This document shows positions 35,200 through 44,048 of a stretch of DNA of 64,000 nt, one piece after another (position 1 is the first letter of the stretch; each line of letters begins with the position of its first letter). The notes under the pieces are model-generated. The model made no database searches. It was given only the letters and a program-made list of their open reading frames with translations, and was not told the DNA's origin. Position numbers and translations under genes: made by a program. Source of the DNA: Actinomycetes bacterium (GTDB taxonomy: Bacteria; Actinomycetota; Acidimicrobiia; Acidimicrobiales; Microtrichaceae); assembly GCA_024222295.1 (NCBI GenBank), contig JAAEPF010000002.1, positions 248,001 to 312,000 on the forward strand. The letters are read 5' to 3'.

Positions 35200-38100
35200 A
35201 TGGGGTTCAACAATCCGGGGGTTCCCTGGGGCGAGATGGAGCGGCGGTTGTCCGATCGCCGCACCCGCAGCGCCCACCCGGGCGATGGCGGTGACAGTCC
35301 CGCGTGGACGAGGCACAGGGAGCCCTACGAGCCACCGCCGGTGGAGAGGCAGGTGCGCAGGCCGGTTGCCAGGAAGACCTCCGCAGAGCACCGCTATGGC
35401 GAGCTGCACTGCCATTCGGCCTTTTCGTTCCTCGACGGTGCTTCGATGCCCGAGGCGCTTGCCGAGCAGGCAGCCCACCTCGGACTCGAGGCGCTCGCCC
35501 TCACCGACCACCATGGCTTCTACGGCGCGGTGCGCTTCGCAGAGGCAGCCCGAGAACTGGGGCTGCCCAGTGTGTTCGGCGCCGAGGTCACCATCGGTGC
35601 AGACGAGCCCCGCCCGGGCCCGGCCGACCCCGACGGCCGCCACCTCGTGATCCTTGCCCGCGATCCCGCGGGATACGCCAACCTGGCAGCGCTGCTGTCC
35701 AAGGCGCAGATGGCGGGGGAGAAGGGCCGCCCCCGGCTGAGTTTCGCCGATGTGGCCGAGGCGGCCTCCGGTCGGGCCAGGGGGCATTGGGCGGTGCTCA
35801 CCGGGTGCCGCAAGGGCATGGTGCCCGCTGCCCTCGCCGATCGTGGCCCCGCTGCGGCCGACCGCGAGTTGCGGGCACTGGTGGCCGCCTTCGGCGCCGA
35901 GAACACTTTCGTGGAGCTGTGGGACCACGGTGATCCCCTCGACTCGGCGCGCAACGATGCCCTGTCACGCCTGGCCATGCAGACCGGCCTCCAACCGGTG
36001 GCCACCAACAACGTGCACTACGCCACACCGGGGGACCGTCGGCTCGCGACTGCGATGGCTGCGGTGAGGGCGCGGCGCAGCCTCGAGGAGATCGATGGCT
36101 GGCTGCCGGGTGGTGGTGTGGCCCACCTGCGCAGTGGCGCCGAGCAGCACCGGCGGTTCGCCCGCTACCCCGGTGTTGTCTCGGCCGCGGCTGACCTTGC
36201 CGCGCAGTGCGCGTTCGACCTCTCGTTGGTGGCGCCGTCGCTGCCGCCGTTTCCGTGCCCGCCCGGCAACGGCGGCACCGCCATGAGCGAGGGCGACTAC
36301 CTGCGCCAGTTGACCGAGCAGGGAGCGACGCGGCGCTACGGTCCGCGCCGCTCCGAACGGGTGCATGGAGCGTGGGCCCAGATCGACCACGAGCTCGACC
36401 TGATATGTGCCATGGGCTTTCCCGGCTACTTCCTGGTGGTGTGGGACCTGGTGGAGTTCTGCCGCCGCAACGACATCCTCTGCCAGGGGCGCGGATCGGC
36501 TGCCAACTCGGCGGTCTGTTACGCGCTCGGGATCACCAACGCCGATGCGGTGGGACTGGGCCTGCTGTTCGAGCGGTTCATGTCGCCCGAGCGCGACGGT
36601 CCACCCGACATAGACATCGACATCGAATCCGACCGCCGCGAGGAGGTCATCCAGTACGTCTACGAGCGTCATGGCCGCAGCCACGCGGCCCAGGTTGCCA
36701 ACGTGATCACCTACCGGGCCCGCTCGGCGGTGCGTGACGCTGCGAAGGCGCTGGGCTTTGCTGCAGGCCAGCAGGACGCCTTCTCGAAGTCGATCGGCCG
36801 TTGGGGCAGCATCTCTGACCAGACAGGGACAACGGCTGTTGTGGGGCAGGGGCCCGAGGTCGCGCAGGAGGTGGGCGCGGGGCGAAGCACCCGGGTGCCC
36901 GTCGGCAAGGAAGCGCAGATCCCCATTCCTCCATCTGTGCTCGAGTTGGCGGCTGAGTTCGAGGACCTACCCCGCCACCTCGGCATCCACTCGGGCGGAA
37001 TGGTGATCTGTGACCGCCCGGTCGTGGAGGTGTGTCCCACCGAATGGGGTCGCATGGAGAACCGCTCGGTACTCCAGTGGGACAAGGATGACTGTGCCGC
37101 AGCCGGGCTGGTGAAGTTCGACCTGCTCGGCCTCGGGATGCTCTCGGCGCTCCACTACGCCATCCACCTGGTGGGCGAGCACCACGGGGTCGAGGTCGAC
37201 CTGGCGATGCTGCCCCAGCAGGACGAGGTCTACGAGATGTTGTGTCGTGCCGACACCGTGGGTGTGTTCCAGATCGAGTCGCGTGCCCAGATGGCCACCC
37301 TGCCGAGGCTGCGGCCCCGGTGCTTCTATGACCTCGTGGTCGAGGTGGCCCTGATCAGGCCCGGGCCGATCCAGGGTGGCTCGGTGCATCCCTACATACG
37401 GCGCCGCAAGGGTGAGGAACCGGTCACCTACCTCCACCCGTTGTTGAAGAACTCCCTCGAGAAGACACTCGGCGTGCCGCTGTTCCAGGAACAGCTGATG
37501 CAGATGGCGATCGACGTGGCCGGCTTCAGCGCAGCCGAGGCCGACCAGTTGCGTCAGGCGATGGCCTCGAAGCGCTCGGTGCGGCGGATGGCCGAGCTGC
37601 GCGACCGTTTCGATTCCGGACTTGCCGCCAACGGGATCACCGGCGATGTGGCGGGGCAGATCTGGGACAAGCTCGCCGCCTTTGCGAACTACGGGTTCCC
37701 TGAATCGCACTCGGTGAGCTTCGCCTACCTCGTGTACTCGTCGTCGTGGTTCAAGTACCACTACCCGGCGGCCTTCTGCGCGGCGCTGCTGAACGCCCAG
37801 CCGATGGGCTTTTATTCACCACAGTCGCTCACCCAGGACGCGAGGCGGCACGGGGTGGAAGTGCTCACTCCCGACCTGCACGCCTCGGGCTGGGAGGCCA
37901 CCCTCGAATCCGGCCGCTCCGGCGTGTTCTGTTCGAGTGAGATCACCCAGGGGGTGATCTCACTCGAACAGAACACCCAACGGGATGACTCGCGACCACA
38001 GACCTGGGGGTGGGGTGGACCTGCGGTGCGCCTCGGGTTGTCCTCGGTGCGCGGGATCGGTGACGACCTCGCGAAGGAAATCGTGGCCGGGCGGCCCTAC

Positions 38101-38730
38101 TCGGGCCCCGACGACCTCGCACGGCGCATCGGCCTCGACCGAGGACGCCTCGAAGCCCTGGCCACCGCCGGGGCGTTCGGCTGCTTCGAGGGAGCCGGGG
38201 GCAAACCACTCGAGCGCCGCGAGGCACTCTGGTCGGCCGGGGCGGCCTCGAGGTCGCGGTCGGGTCGGCTACCGGGGATCGTCGAGGGCATGGACGCTCC
38301 CCGGCTGCCCGGCATGGACGAGCAACAGGAGGCCGTGGCGGACCTGTGGGCCACCGGGGTGGCTCCCGACGGCCATCCCACCAGGTTCCTGCGCGAGGAC
38401 CTGACTGCCAGGGGGGTGGTGCCGGCCGACGAGCTCAGGGACCATGGCGACGGCGAGAGGGTTACGGTCGCCGGTGTGGTCACCCACCGCCAACGCCCGG
38501 CTACAGCAGGCGGTGTCACATTCGTGAACCTCGAGGACGAGACGGGCCTGATCAACGTGGTGTGCTCGGTCGGGTTCTGGCAGCGCTACCGCCAGGTCGC
38601 ACAGGGTGCCTCGGCCCTGTTGGTGCGCGGCAAGCTGGAACGCACCGTCGACGGTGTGGTCAATGTGGTCGCAGACCGGTTCGATCCGCTGCCCGTGGCC
38701 GCGGCGGTGCCCTCCCGCGATTTCAGGTGA
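35200..38730 (+). CDS. dnaE2: Error-prone DNA polymerase DnaE2 (ImuC) with palindrome-encoded insertion
   Basis: The catalytic polymerase of the mutasome, 1176 residues, about 100 longer than the mycobacterial enzyme. The start MGFNNPGVPWGEMERRLSDR, PHP domain (ELHCHSAFSFLDGAS), catalytic acid motif PPDIDIDIES, FQEQLMQMAIDVAGFSAAEADQLR, helix-hairpin-helix and the C-terminal OB fold ending in SRDFR are all DnaE2 signatures. Between ATLESG and VRLGL are about 33 extra residues; 18 of them (909-926) are encoded by the palindrome 37924-37976. A second extra stretch lies near residues 540-565. Controlled by its own LexA box, 6.8 kb from imuB. Confidence 0.93.
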   Translation: MGFNNPGVPWGEMERRLSDRRTRSAHPGDGGDSPAWTRHREPYEPPPVERQVRRPVARKTSAEHRYGELHCHSAFSFLDGASMPEALAEQAAHLGLEALALTDHHGFYGAVRFAEAARELGLPSVFGAEVTIGADEPRPGPADPDGRHLVILARDPAGYANLAALLSKAQMAGEKGRPRLSFADVAEAASGRARGHWAVLTGCRKGMVPAALADRGPAAADRELRALVAAFGAENTFVELWDHGDPLDSARNDALSRLAMQTGLQPVATNNVHYATPGDRRLATAMAAVRARRSLEEIDGWLPGGGVAHLRSGAEQHRRFARYPGVVSAAADLAAQCAFDLSLVAPSLPPFPCPPGNGGTAMSEGDYLRQLTEQGATRRYGPRRSERVHGAWAQIDHELDLICAMGFPGYFLVVWDLVEFCRRNDILCQGRGSAANSAVCYALGITNADAVGLGLLFERFMSPERDGPPDIDIDIESDRREEVIQYVYERHGRSHAAQVANVITYRARSAVRDAAKALGFAAGQQDAFSKSIGRWGSISDQTGTTAVVGQGPEVAQEVGAGRSTRVPVGKEAQIPIPPSVLELAAEFEDLPRHLGIHSGGMVICDRPVVEVCPTEWGRMENRSVLQWDKDDCAAAGLVKFDLLGLGMLSALHYAIHLVGEHHGVEVDLAMLPQQDEVYEMLCRADTVGVFQIESRAQMATLPRLRPRCFYDLVVEVALIRPGPIQGGSVHPYIRRRKGEEPVTYLHPLLKNSLEKTLGVPLFQEQLMQMAIDVAGFSAAEADQLRQAMASKRSVRRMAELRDRFDSGLAANGITGDVAGQIWDKLAAFANYGFPESHSVSFAYLVYSSSWFKYHYPAAFCAALLNAQPMGFYSPQSLTQDARRHGVEVLTPDLHASGWEATLESGRSGVFCSSEITQGVISLEQNTQRDDSRPQTWGWGGPAVRLGLSSVRGIGDDLAKEIVAGRPYSGPDDLARRIGLDRGRLEALATAGAFGCFEGAGGKPLERREALWSAGAASRSRSGRLPGIVEGMDAPRLPGMDEQQEAVADLWATGVAPDGHPTRFLREDLTARGVVPADELRDHGDGERVTVAGVVTHRQRPATAGGVTFVNLEDETGLINVVCSVGFWQRYRQVAQGASALLVRGKLERTVDGVVNVVADRFDPLPVAAAVPSRDFR
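37924..37976. repeat. 53-base palindrome inside dnaE2, element copy C
   Basis: Two perfect 25-base arms around AGG. It contains TTCTGTT/AACAGAA flanking a middle stem CGAGTGAG and the core ATCACCC-AGG-GGGTGAT. It is entirely inside the dnaE2 frame and encodes VFCSSEITQGVISLEQNT. Its ends and core match copies A and B, but it has three more base pairs outside TTCTGTT and a larger loop. Confidence 0.88.
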
Positions 38731-38754
38731 CCGGCCACACCAGGTGGCCGGTCA
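38728..38754 (+). terminator. Hairpin terminator of dnaE2
   Basis: TGACCGGCCAC and GTGGCCGGTCA form an 11-base perfect stem with loop ACCAG, beginning at the dnaE2 stop codon. No strong T tract follows (TTCAGG). The 260 bases from 38731 to 38992 hold no convincing gene. Confidence 0.65.
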
Positions 38755-38992
38755 TTCAGGAGACACGACCGCCATCGGTGGCCCGACCGGCACATCAGTG
38801 CCTTCCACGGCGACACCCGCCATGGCGCCGCGCGCTGCTGTCATTCCCACTCCCGCTACGAGGAACAGCTGGCGTGGTTGCTCCGGTGCGTGGCGGCGCG
38901 GTCCAAGTCGCCGCAGGCGGGCTCCAACAACTGCTGTGGCGTGAGGTCGACCGTGGTCGCCTCGATCGCGTCGGGGCCGGAGTCGTACGGGT

Positions 38993-39700
38993 CTAGGACC
39001 CATCGACCGGTTCACTTCGCGCACCCGGGCCCCCGAGTCGTTGCCGAATGACCACAGCCAGTTCCGAGACGTCGTCTGCGATGTGGTCGGGACCTGCCAC
39101 CTCGACCTGTTCGCGTGTGTGGTTTCCCCAGGTGACGGCGCACGTCGCCGAGCCTGCGCGGCGACCCATTTCCATGTCGAACGACGTGTCTCCGATAACC
39201 AACGACTCCGATGGGTGCATCCCATGTGCCTCACAGATCGCCAACACCATGTCGGGCGCGGGCTTGGACACCTCGACGTCGTCGTCGGTGAGGCGGACCG
39301 CGAAGTGGTGGCCGAGGCCGAGGTGCTCGAGCAGGGGATCAAGGCTGTGATGGCGTCGGCTGGTCGCGATGGCCTGTGGCACGCCCATGGCCGATACCTC
39401 GTCGAGCGCATCCTCGATACCGGCGAAGGCGGTCGACAGTTGCGTCGCGGTGGCGTCGAAGTCGGCCCTGTGCGCGGCCATCAACGAGGCGATCAACTCG
39501 GGATCGGCGTCGCCCACGAGTCGCCCGAACATCTCGGCCAGCGGCAGTCCGATGCCGGCCGCGATCTCCTGCTCCGCGGGCATCGGCACGTCGTGTTGTC
39601 CGAGGGCTCCGGTGGCGCACGCGAGGATGGCGGACCGGGTGTCGGCGATCGTGCCATCGAAGTCCCAGATGAGCAACGCCGTGCGGGCCGAGACTGTCAT
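38993..39700 (-). CDS. HAD hydrolase, phosphoglycolate-phosphatase-like
   Basis: A 235-residue cytosolic haloacid-dehalogenase phosphatase. Motif I DFDGTIAD carries the nucleophile Asp; motif II ATSR supplies the Ser-like site; Lys in VSKPAPDM is motif III; motif IV is GDTSFDMEMG. The cap domain lies between motifs I and II, as in phosphoglycolate phosphatase (Gph), but substrate assignment is only by family. The start overlaps the stop of the antiporter gene (ATGA, 39697-39700). Confidence 0.85.
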   Translation of the reverse strand: MTVSARTALLIWDFDGTIADTRSAILACATGALGQHDVPMPAEQEIAAGIGLPLAEMFGRLVGDADPELIASLMAAHRADFDATATQLSTAFAGIEDALDEVSAMGVPQAIATSRRHHSLDPLLEHLGLGHHFAVRLTDDDVEVSKPAPDMVLAICEAHGMHPSESLVIGDTSFDMEMGRRAGSATCAVTWGNHTREQVEVAGPDHIADDVSELAVVIRQRLGGPGARSEPVDGS

Positions 39701-41031
39701 CGGCCCTCGTCTGACTCGCCCATGGGCTGTGGGGCCGTGGCCGTGTCGGAATCCGCCCGACCGGCCGCGTCGGCGCAACGTCCGAGGCCGTGCTCGTGCG
39801 CCTCCTTGGCCTCGACCATGTCGTCGTGATCCTCCTCCATGTCCGCGAACCAGCGTCCGTACAGTTCCGCGAGGCTGGAGGCGGTCACCCCGTGGGCGAC
39901 GACGCTGAGCGCCACCGTGAGCATGACCACGTCCACGACCTTGCCGGCGTAGGCGATCCTGTCGGCCTCCTCGAGCAGCAGGAACGAATACAGAACACTG
40001 GCGATTCCGCGCGGACCGAACCATGCGATGAAGGCCTTCGTCTGCCACTTGGTGCGGCTGGCGACGAGCGAGATCGCGACGGCGGCGCCTCGGATGACCG
40101 TGAGGCTGAGGACGGCGTACAGGAGCATCTGCCAGTCGAACGCCGCGAGGTTGGGGCCGAGCACGATGGCGCCGAACACCACGAACGCGAGCATCGTCAG
40201 GAGTTCGGCCACGTCATGGGAGACGTCGTCGGCCACGGGCAGGTCGACCGACGGGCGGTACGCAAGTCCGGCCGCGAATGCGGCGATGAACCCGTTGCCG
40301 TCGATCGTGACAGCCAGGCCATAGGCGGCAGCGGTGATGCCGAGGGTGGCCAGACCGTGCCAGTGGCGCCCTGTCCAGCCACTACGACGGGCGACGGAGA
40401 GCAGGGGACCGGCCAGCAGTCCGACGCCCAGTCCGGCCACCGCTCCGAACACGACCTCCTCCAAGAGCACCCGCGCGGCAGCCTCCGCCGTCACCGAGAC
40501 GCCCACCAGTGCCATGGCGACTGCAGCCTCGAAAACCGGGAATGTGAGCCCGTCGTTGAGCCCGCTCTCGACATTGAGGCTCTGGCGCACATACACGGGG
40601 ACGCTGCGGTCGGTCACGACGGCCTGGCCGAGCGCGGCGTCGGTGGGCGAGAGCATGATGCCGATGAGCAGGGCGCCTTCCCAGGGCAGCGAGCCGAACA
40701 CGCCCATGGCGCCCAGCGTTCCGAGTGCGATGGCGAGCGGGAGCCCGACCAGCAGGAGTCTTCCCGGAATGCTCCAGTGGGAACGCAGGTTGCGGAGGTC
40801 CACCCGCGAGGCATCGGAGAACAACACGACCGCCAGCGTCGCCTCCACCAGACCGGTGATCGCGTCGTTGGAAAGGTCTGCTTCCAGCCAGCCGAGTCCA
40901 CTGCTTCCCAGCAGCAACCCGAGCCCGACGAACACCATCGGCCCGCTGATCGGAGTGGTGTCCAGCCGTCGGGCAACTGCGGCGTAGAGGACCACGACCG
41001 CTCCGATGACCAGTACCGAGTCGGCCTCCAT
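39697..41031 (-). CDS. Cation/proton antiporter, NhaP/CPA1 type
   Basis: Membrane protein of 444 residues with about twelve transmembrane segments. The conserved LSPTDAALGQAVV and ESGLNDGLTFPVF regions are those that hold the CPA1 transport acids, and WFGPRGIASVLYSF is the typical late motif. The final 50 residues are a soluble polar tail rich in Glu, Asp and His, perhaps regulatory. It exchanges Na+ or K+ for H+, but the ion is not known. ATG at 41031 is the first in the conserved hydrophobic start. Confidence 0.85.
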   Translation of the reverse strand: MEADSVLVIGAVVVLYAAVARRLDTTPISGPMVFVGLGLLLGSSGLGWLEADLSNDAITGLVEATLAVVLFSDASRVDLRNLRSHWSIPGRLLLVGLPLAIALGTLGAMGVFGSLPWEGALLIGIMLSPTDAALGQAVVTDRSVPVYVRQSLNVESGLNDGLTFPVFEAAVAMALVGVSVTAEAAARVLLEEVVFGAVAGLGVGLLAGPLLSVARRSGWTGRHWHGLATLGITAAAYGLAVTIDGNGFIAAFAAGLAYRPSVDLPVADDVSHDVAELLTMLAFVVFGAIVLGPNLAAFDWQMLLYAVLSLTVIRGAAVAISLVASRTKWQTKAFIAWFGPRGIASVLYSFLLLEEADRIAYAGKVVDVVMLTVALSVVAHGVTASSLAELYGRWFADMEEDHDDMVEAKEAHEHGLGRCADAAGRADSDTATAPQPMGESDEGR

Positions 41032-41054
41032 GCTCCCAGCCTCGCGGGCCTCGC

Positions 41055-41807
41055 CTAGCCGGCGGCGGACCCGGCGCTCGGCGCGGGTGCCTTGCCCAGT
41101 GCGTAGTCGTCTACCGGGCCTTCCCAGCCCTTGCAGCGCGGAAGGCCGAACAAGCCGGGTTCGGTGTTGGCGGGCAGCACGGGCATGGTCTCGAACCACG
41201 GTGGCATCCGCATGGCGATCACCGCTATCAGCAACGCGCTGCCCTGGAAGATCGCGAAGATGGCCACGTTGTCGTAGGCGACGAGGAAGGTGAGCGTCAC
41301 CAGGATGTTGGGGATGTGCGTGGTGGGGATCTTGCGGCGGATAGAGGCCGGCGTGTCGTGCTCGGGTGACACGTACACGTCCCAGTACAGGTCCATCCAG
41401 AACGCCTGGAACAACGAGATCAGGGTGAACGCGAGCAGCCACACGCCCCAGCGGGGCCAGCCGGTCCTGTCGGCCAGCACGTACAGCGTTGCGAGCCACA
41501 TTCCGGTGCCGGACCCCCAGATCAACCCGAACAGGATCTGTGGTCCCCAGTAGCGCTTCCGGTCGAAGACCAGCGTGCCGGCGCGCCAGATGACCAGGTA
41601 GGCGATTGCGATCGTTGCGACGGCGACGCCGAAGAACAGCCACCAGCGCCAGTTGTCGACCTGGTCGGGCTGGATGATCGGTTCGGTGAACACCCGTGAC
41701 GTGGTGCCGGCCACCGTGGCGATGATCCAACACGCAGCAGAAAAGACAATGGCGCGCATCCAGGCGGCCTTCGGCGAGAAGCTCTCCATGACCGCAGCCT
41801 GCCACAT
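41055..41807 (-). CDS. Polytopic membrane protein of unknown function
   Basis: A 250-residue protein with about six hydrophobic helices (residues 18-38, 53-72, 85-108, 118-138, 165-182, 186-204). The sequence is rich in Trp, and WMDLYWDVYVSPEHDTP forms a polar segment between helices 4 and 5 that could be an active or binding site. I do not recognise a family. The start is uncertain between ATG 41807 and ATG 41789; neither has a clear Shine-Dalgarno. It lies 23 bases upstream of the antiporter gene on the same strand. Confidence 0.55.
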   Translation of the reverse strand: MWQAAVMESFSPKAAWMRAIVFSAACWIIATVAGTTSRVFTEPIIQPDQVDNWRWWLFFGVAVATIAIAYLVIWRAGTLVFDRKRYWGPQILFGLIWGSGTGMWLATLYVLADRTGWPRWGVWLLAFTLISLFQAFWMDLYWDVYVSPEHDTPASIRRKIPTTHIPNILVTLTFLVAYDNVAIFAIFQGSALLIAVIAMRMPPWFETMPVLPANTEPGLFGLPRCKGWEGPVDDYALGKAPAPSAGSAAG

Positions 41808-41876
41808 ATCGATTCCGGTACGGTGAGCCGGGTGCCGGGCGCGACGACTTGGCGACGACCGGACCCGGGAGGCGCA

Positions 41877-42614
41877 GTGCCGATCATCGGAAATCTGTTC
41901 CAGGAGTACACCGAGACGACGGGCCAGGATCCGTTCACGCACCAGAACAAGAAGATGCTGAAGGTCCACATGGGCTTCGGCCCGGTCAATGCGCGGCTCG
42001 GCTCGATGGTCGCCTACCAGGGTGACGTGCGATTCCAGAACCAGGGCTCCGGTGGCCTCAACAAGATGATGAAGTCGAAGCTCACCGGTGAGGGGGTGCA
42101 GATGATGCACTGCGAGGGAACCGGCGAGCTGTTCCTCGCGGACTTCGCCTCCGAGATCCAGATCTTCTACCTCGACAACGACATGGTTTCGGTCAACGGC
42201 TCCAATGTGTTGGCCTTCTCGGCTTCGATCGAGTGGGACATCAAGCGGGTCAACGCCGGCAAGGCTTCGATGATGGCCGGCGGCATGTTCAACGTGGAGC
42301 TGCGCGGCATCGGGTATGTGGCGGTGACGACGAAAGGTGACCCCGTTGCGCTGGACGTGGCGGGCGCCCAGACCTTCGCCGATGCACAGGCGGTCGTGCT
42401 GTGGACCTCCGGTGTGTCCATGGACATCCGGGTGGACACCGGAGGACTCAAGTCGATGCTGCGTGGCGGCACCGGTGAGCTGGTCCAGATGGCCTTCGGT
42501 GGACAGGGCTGCGTACTGGTGCAGCCATCGGAGAGCGTGATGGAGGGCGGCCACCAACAGCAGCAACAGCAGAGCAGTGGCGGCGGCATCATGGGCGGAA
42601 TCCTCGGCGGTTGA
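41877..42614 (+). CDS. AIM24 family protein
   Basis: A 245-residue protein of the AIM24 family, a beta-rich fold present in bacteria and mitochondria with unknown biochemical role. GSMVAYQGDVRFQNQG, the later TGEGVQMMHCEGTGELFLADFASEI and the repeated SLAVDAGHV-like strands are characteristic. The GTG at 41877 is supported by GGGAGG four bases upstream; the longer frame from 41823 is not. The C terminus is Gln- and Gly-rich (QQQQQQSSGGGIMGG). It diverges from the membrane protein gene. Confidence 0.8.
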   Translation: MPIIGNLFQEYTETTGQDPFTHQNKKMLKVHMGFGPVNARLGSMVAYQGDVRFQNQGSGGLNKMMKSKLTGEGVQMMHCEGTGELFLADFASEIQIFYLDNDMVSVNGSNVLAFSASIEWDIKRVNAGKASMMAGGMFNVELRGIGYVAVTTKGDPVALDVAGAQTFADAQAVVLWTSGVSMDIRVDTGGLKSMLRGGTGELVQMAFGGQGCVLVQPSESVMEGGHQQQQQQSSGGGIMGGILGG

Positions 42615-42698
42615 GCCTCCGCGCAACCGCGGGTTTCTCTCAGAGCGAACGGTGCGCGCACTTCATCTTCGGAGGCTGAGTGCCGATGGGCGAAGTGC

Positions 42699-44039
42699 AT
42701 GTCGAACCGTTTGCATCCGCGCCCGACCGGTCGCCTGGTCCTCTCATGTGCCCTCGTGGCGTGCGTGATCTCTGCAATGGCGCCCGGCGCTGGGGCGGTC
42801 GAAGGTGACTCCGCAGATGAGGCACCGTCCGCTTCCGGCACCACCACGACCACCGTTCCCGGTCGGCGCGCGTCCGCGGAGGCATCCGTGGCGTCCCTGA
42901 AGGTTGACCGGGCCGCGGTCCGCGCACAGCTCGCAGAGGCGGGTGCCGCCCGTAACCAGCAGTTCGACGAGTGGTCGCTGAACCACCTCGCGGCCGGCAA
43001 GGCCCGGATCGAGGCTGATCAGGCCGCCGAGCGCGCAGCGCAGGCTGCCGCGGATGTCGTGGTGGCAGAGGAACGGGTGAAGGAGTACGCAAACGAAGCG
43101 TTCATGAACCCCCCGGCGTTCGAGTCCCAGGCAGTGCTTTCGATCAGCGATGCTGATGCAATGTCGTGGGCACACGAACTGCTCGTGATCAGTGCTGACG
43201 ACAAGCACCGAGTGGTCGGCGAACTGCAGGTGGCAGAGCGCACTGCAGCCCGCAGGGCTTCGCAGGCCAACGACGCGCTGGCCGCGGCTGGTGAGAAGGC
43301 GGCTGCGGAGAAGGCCAAGCTCGACGAACTGCAGGCGGCGGTCTCCCGCCAGGAGGAACTCGCCGCACAGGTCGAGTCGCGCCTCGACGATGCGCTGGCC
43401 GAGGTGGCAGCCCTCGAGGCGATCGACCGGAGAGCGGCGGCCGAGTTGGCCGAACAGGAAGAGGCGCTGGCCGAGGAGTCCCGCACGCTGGTCGCCGGGG
43501 CGAAGCAGACGCAGCCGAAGGCCGGCTCAGCAGGAGGCGGATCTTCCTCTCCCGGTACCACGGCGCCGTCCAGGCCCAGGTCCCCGACGACCACTGCGCC
43601 GAAGCCCACCGGCCCACCACCTCCTCCTCCGTCCGGCATCGTCACCTGGCAGGATGTCACCAGGGCCGGTGGTATCTGGGTCAACAAGAGCATCGCGGGC
43701 AGCGTGTCGGCTCTGGTGAGCGCGGCTGCCGCTGACGGCATCAGCCTCTCCGGTGGAGGGTTCCGCGACCCCGCCGAACAGATCCGCCTGCGCCAGGCCC
43801 ACTGCGGCCCGACGCAGTACGACATCTACGAAAAGCGCGCATCGCTGTGCACTCCGCCCACCGCACAGCCCGGTCGTTCGATGCACGAGCGGGGTCTGGC
43901 CATCGACTTCAAGTCGTCGGGCAGGCTGATCACGTCACGCTCTGACCCGGGCTACCAGTGGCTGGCCGCCAATGCCGCTTCGTACGGGTTGTACAACCTG
44001 CCGTCGGAGCCTTGGCACTGGTCGGTTAACGGGAACTGA
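42699..44039 (+). CDS. Secreted coiled-coil M15-type (D,D-peptidase) protein
   Basis: A 446-residue secreted protein. A signal peptide ends near AMAPGAGA, a Ser/Thr linker follows, then a coiled-coil rich in Ala/Glu (about 55-265), a Pro/Ser/Thr linker (to about 315) and an M15 peptidase domain. The zinc motif is QPGRSMHERGLAIDF with ligand His and Asp, and the third ligand lies in PWHWSVNGN. The layout is like VanY/EnvC-type wall enzymes. Cell-wall peptide cleavage at division or growth sites is a family-based inference. It is convergent with the radical SAM gene. Confidence 0.8.
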   Translation: MSNRLHPRPTGRLVLSCALVACVISAMAPGAGAVEGDSADEAPSASGTTTTTVPGRRASAEASVASLKVDRAAVRAQLAEAGAARNQQFDEWSLNHLAAGKARIEADQAAERAAQAAADVVVAEERVKEYANEAFMNPPAFESQAVLSISDADAMSWAHELLVISADDKHRVVGELQVAERTAARRASQANDALAAAGEKAAAEKAKLDELQAAVSRQEELAAQVESRLDDALAEVAALEAIDRRAAAELAEQEEALAEESRTLVAGAKQTQPKAGSAGGGSSSPGTTAPSRPRSPTTTAPKPTGPPPPPPSGIVTWQDVTRAGGIWVNKSIAGSVSALVSAAAADGISLSGGGFRDPAEQIRLRQAHCGPTQYDIYEKRASLCTPPTAQPGRSMHERGLAIDFKSSGRLITSRSDPGYQWLAANAASYGLYNLPSEPWHWSVNGN

Positions 44040-44048
44040 GCCGAGGCC

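Noticed and set aside
37924-37976. Palindrome in dnaE2 as an internal LexA site
   Set aside because: It contains GTTCGAG and CTCGAAC, but in the reverse order and too far apart for CGAAC-N4-GTTCG.
38752-38992. Open stretches after dnaE2 on both strands
   Set aside because: No start with ribosome-binding site or TANNNT and no conserved pattern; left as noncoding.
42614-42677. AGCCTCCG ... CGGAGGCT repeat between the AIM24 and coiled-coil peptidase genes
   Set aside because: Arms are 48 bases apart, so no compact hairpin; probably chance.
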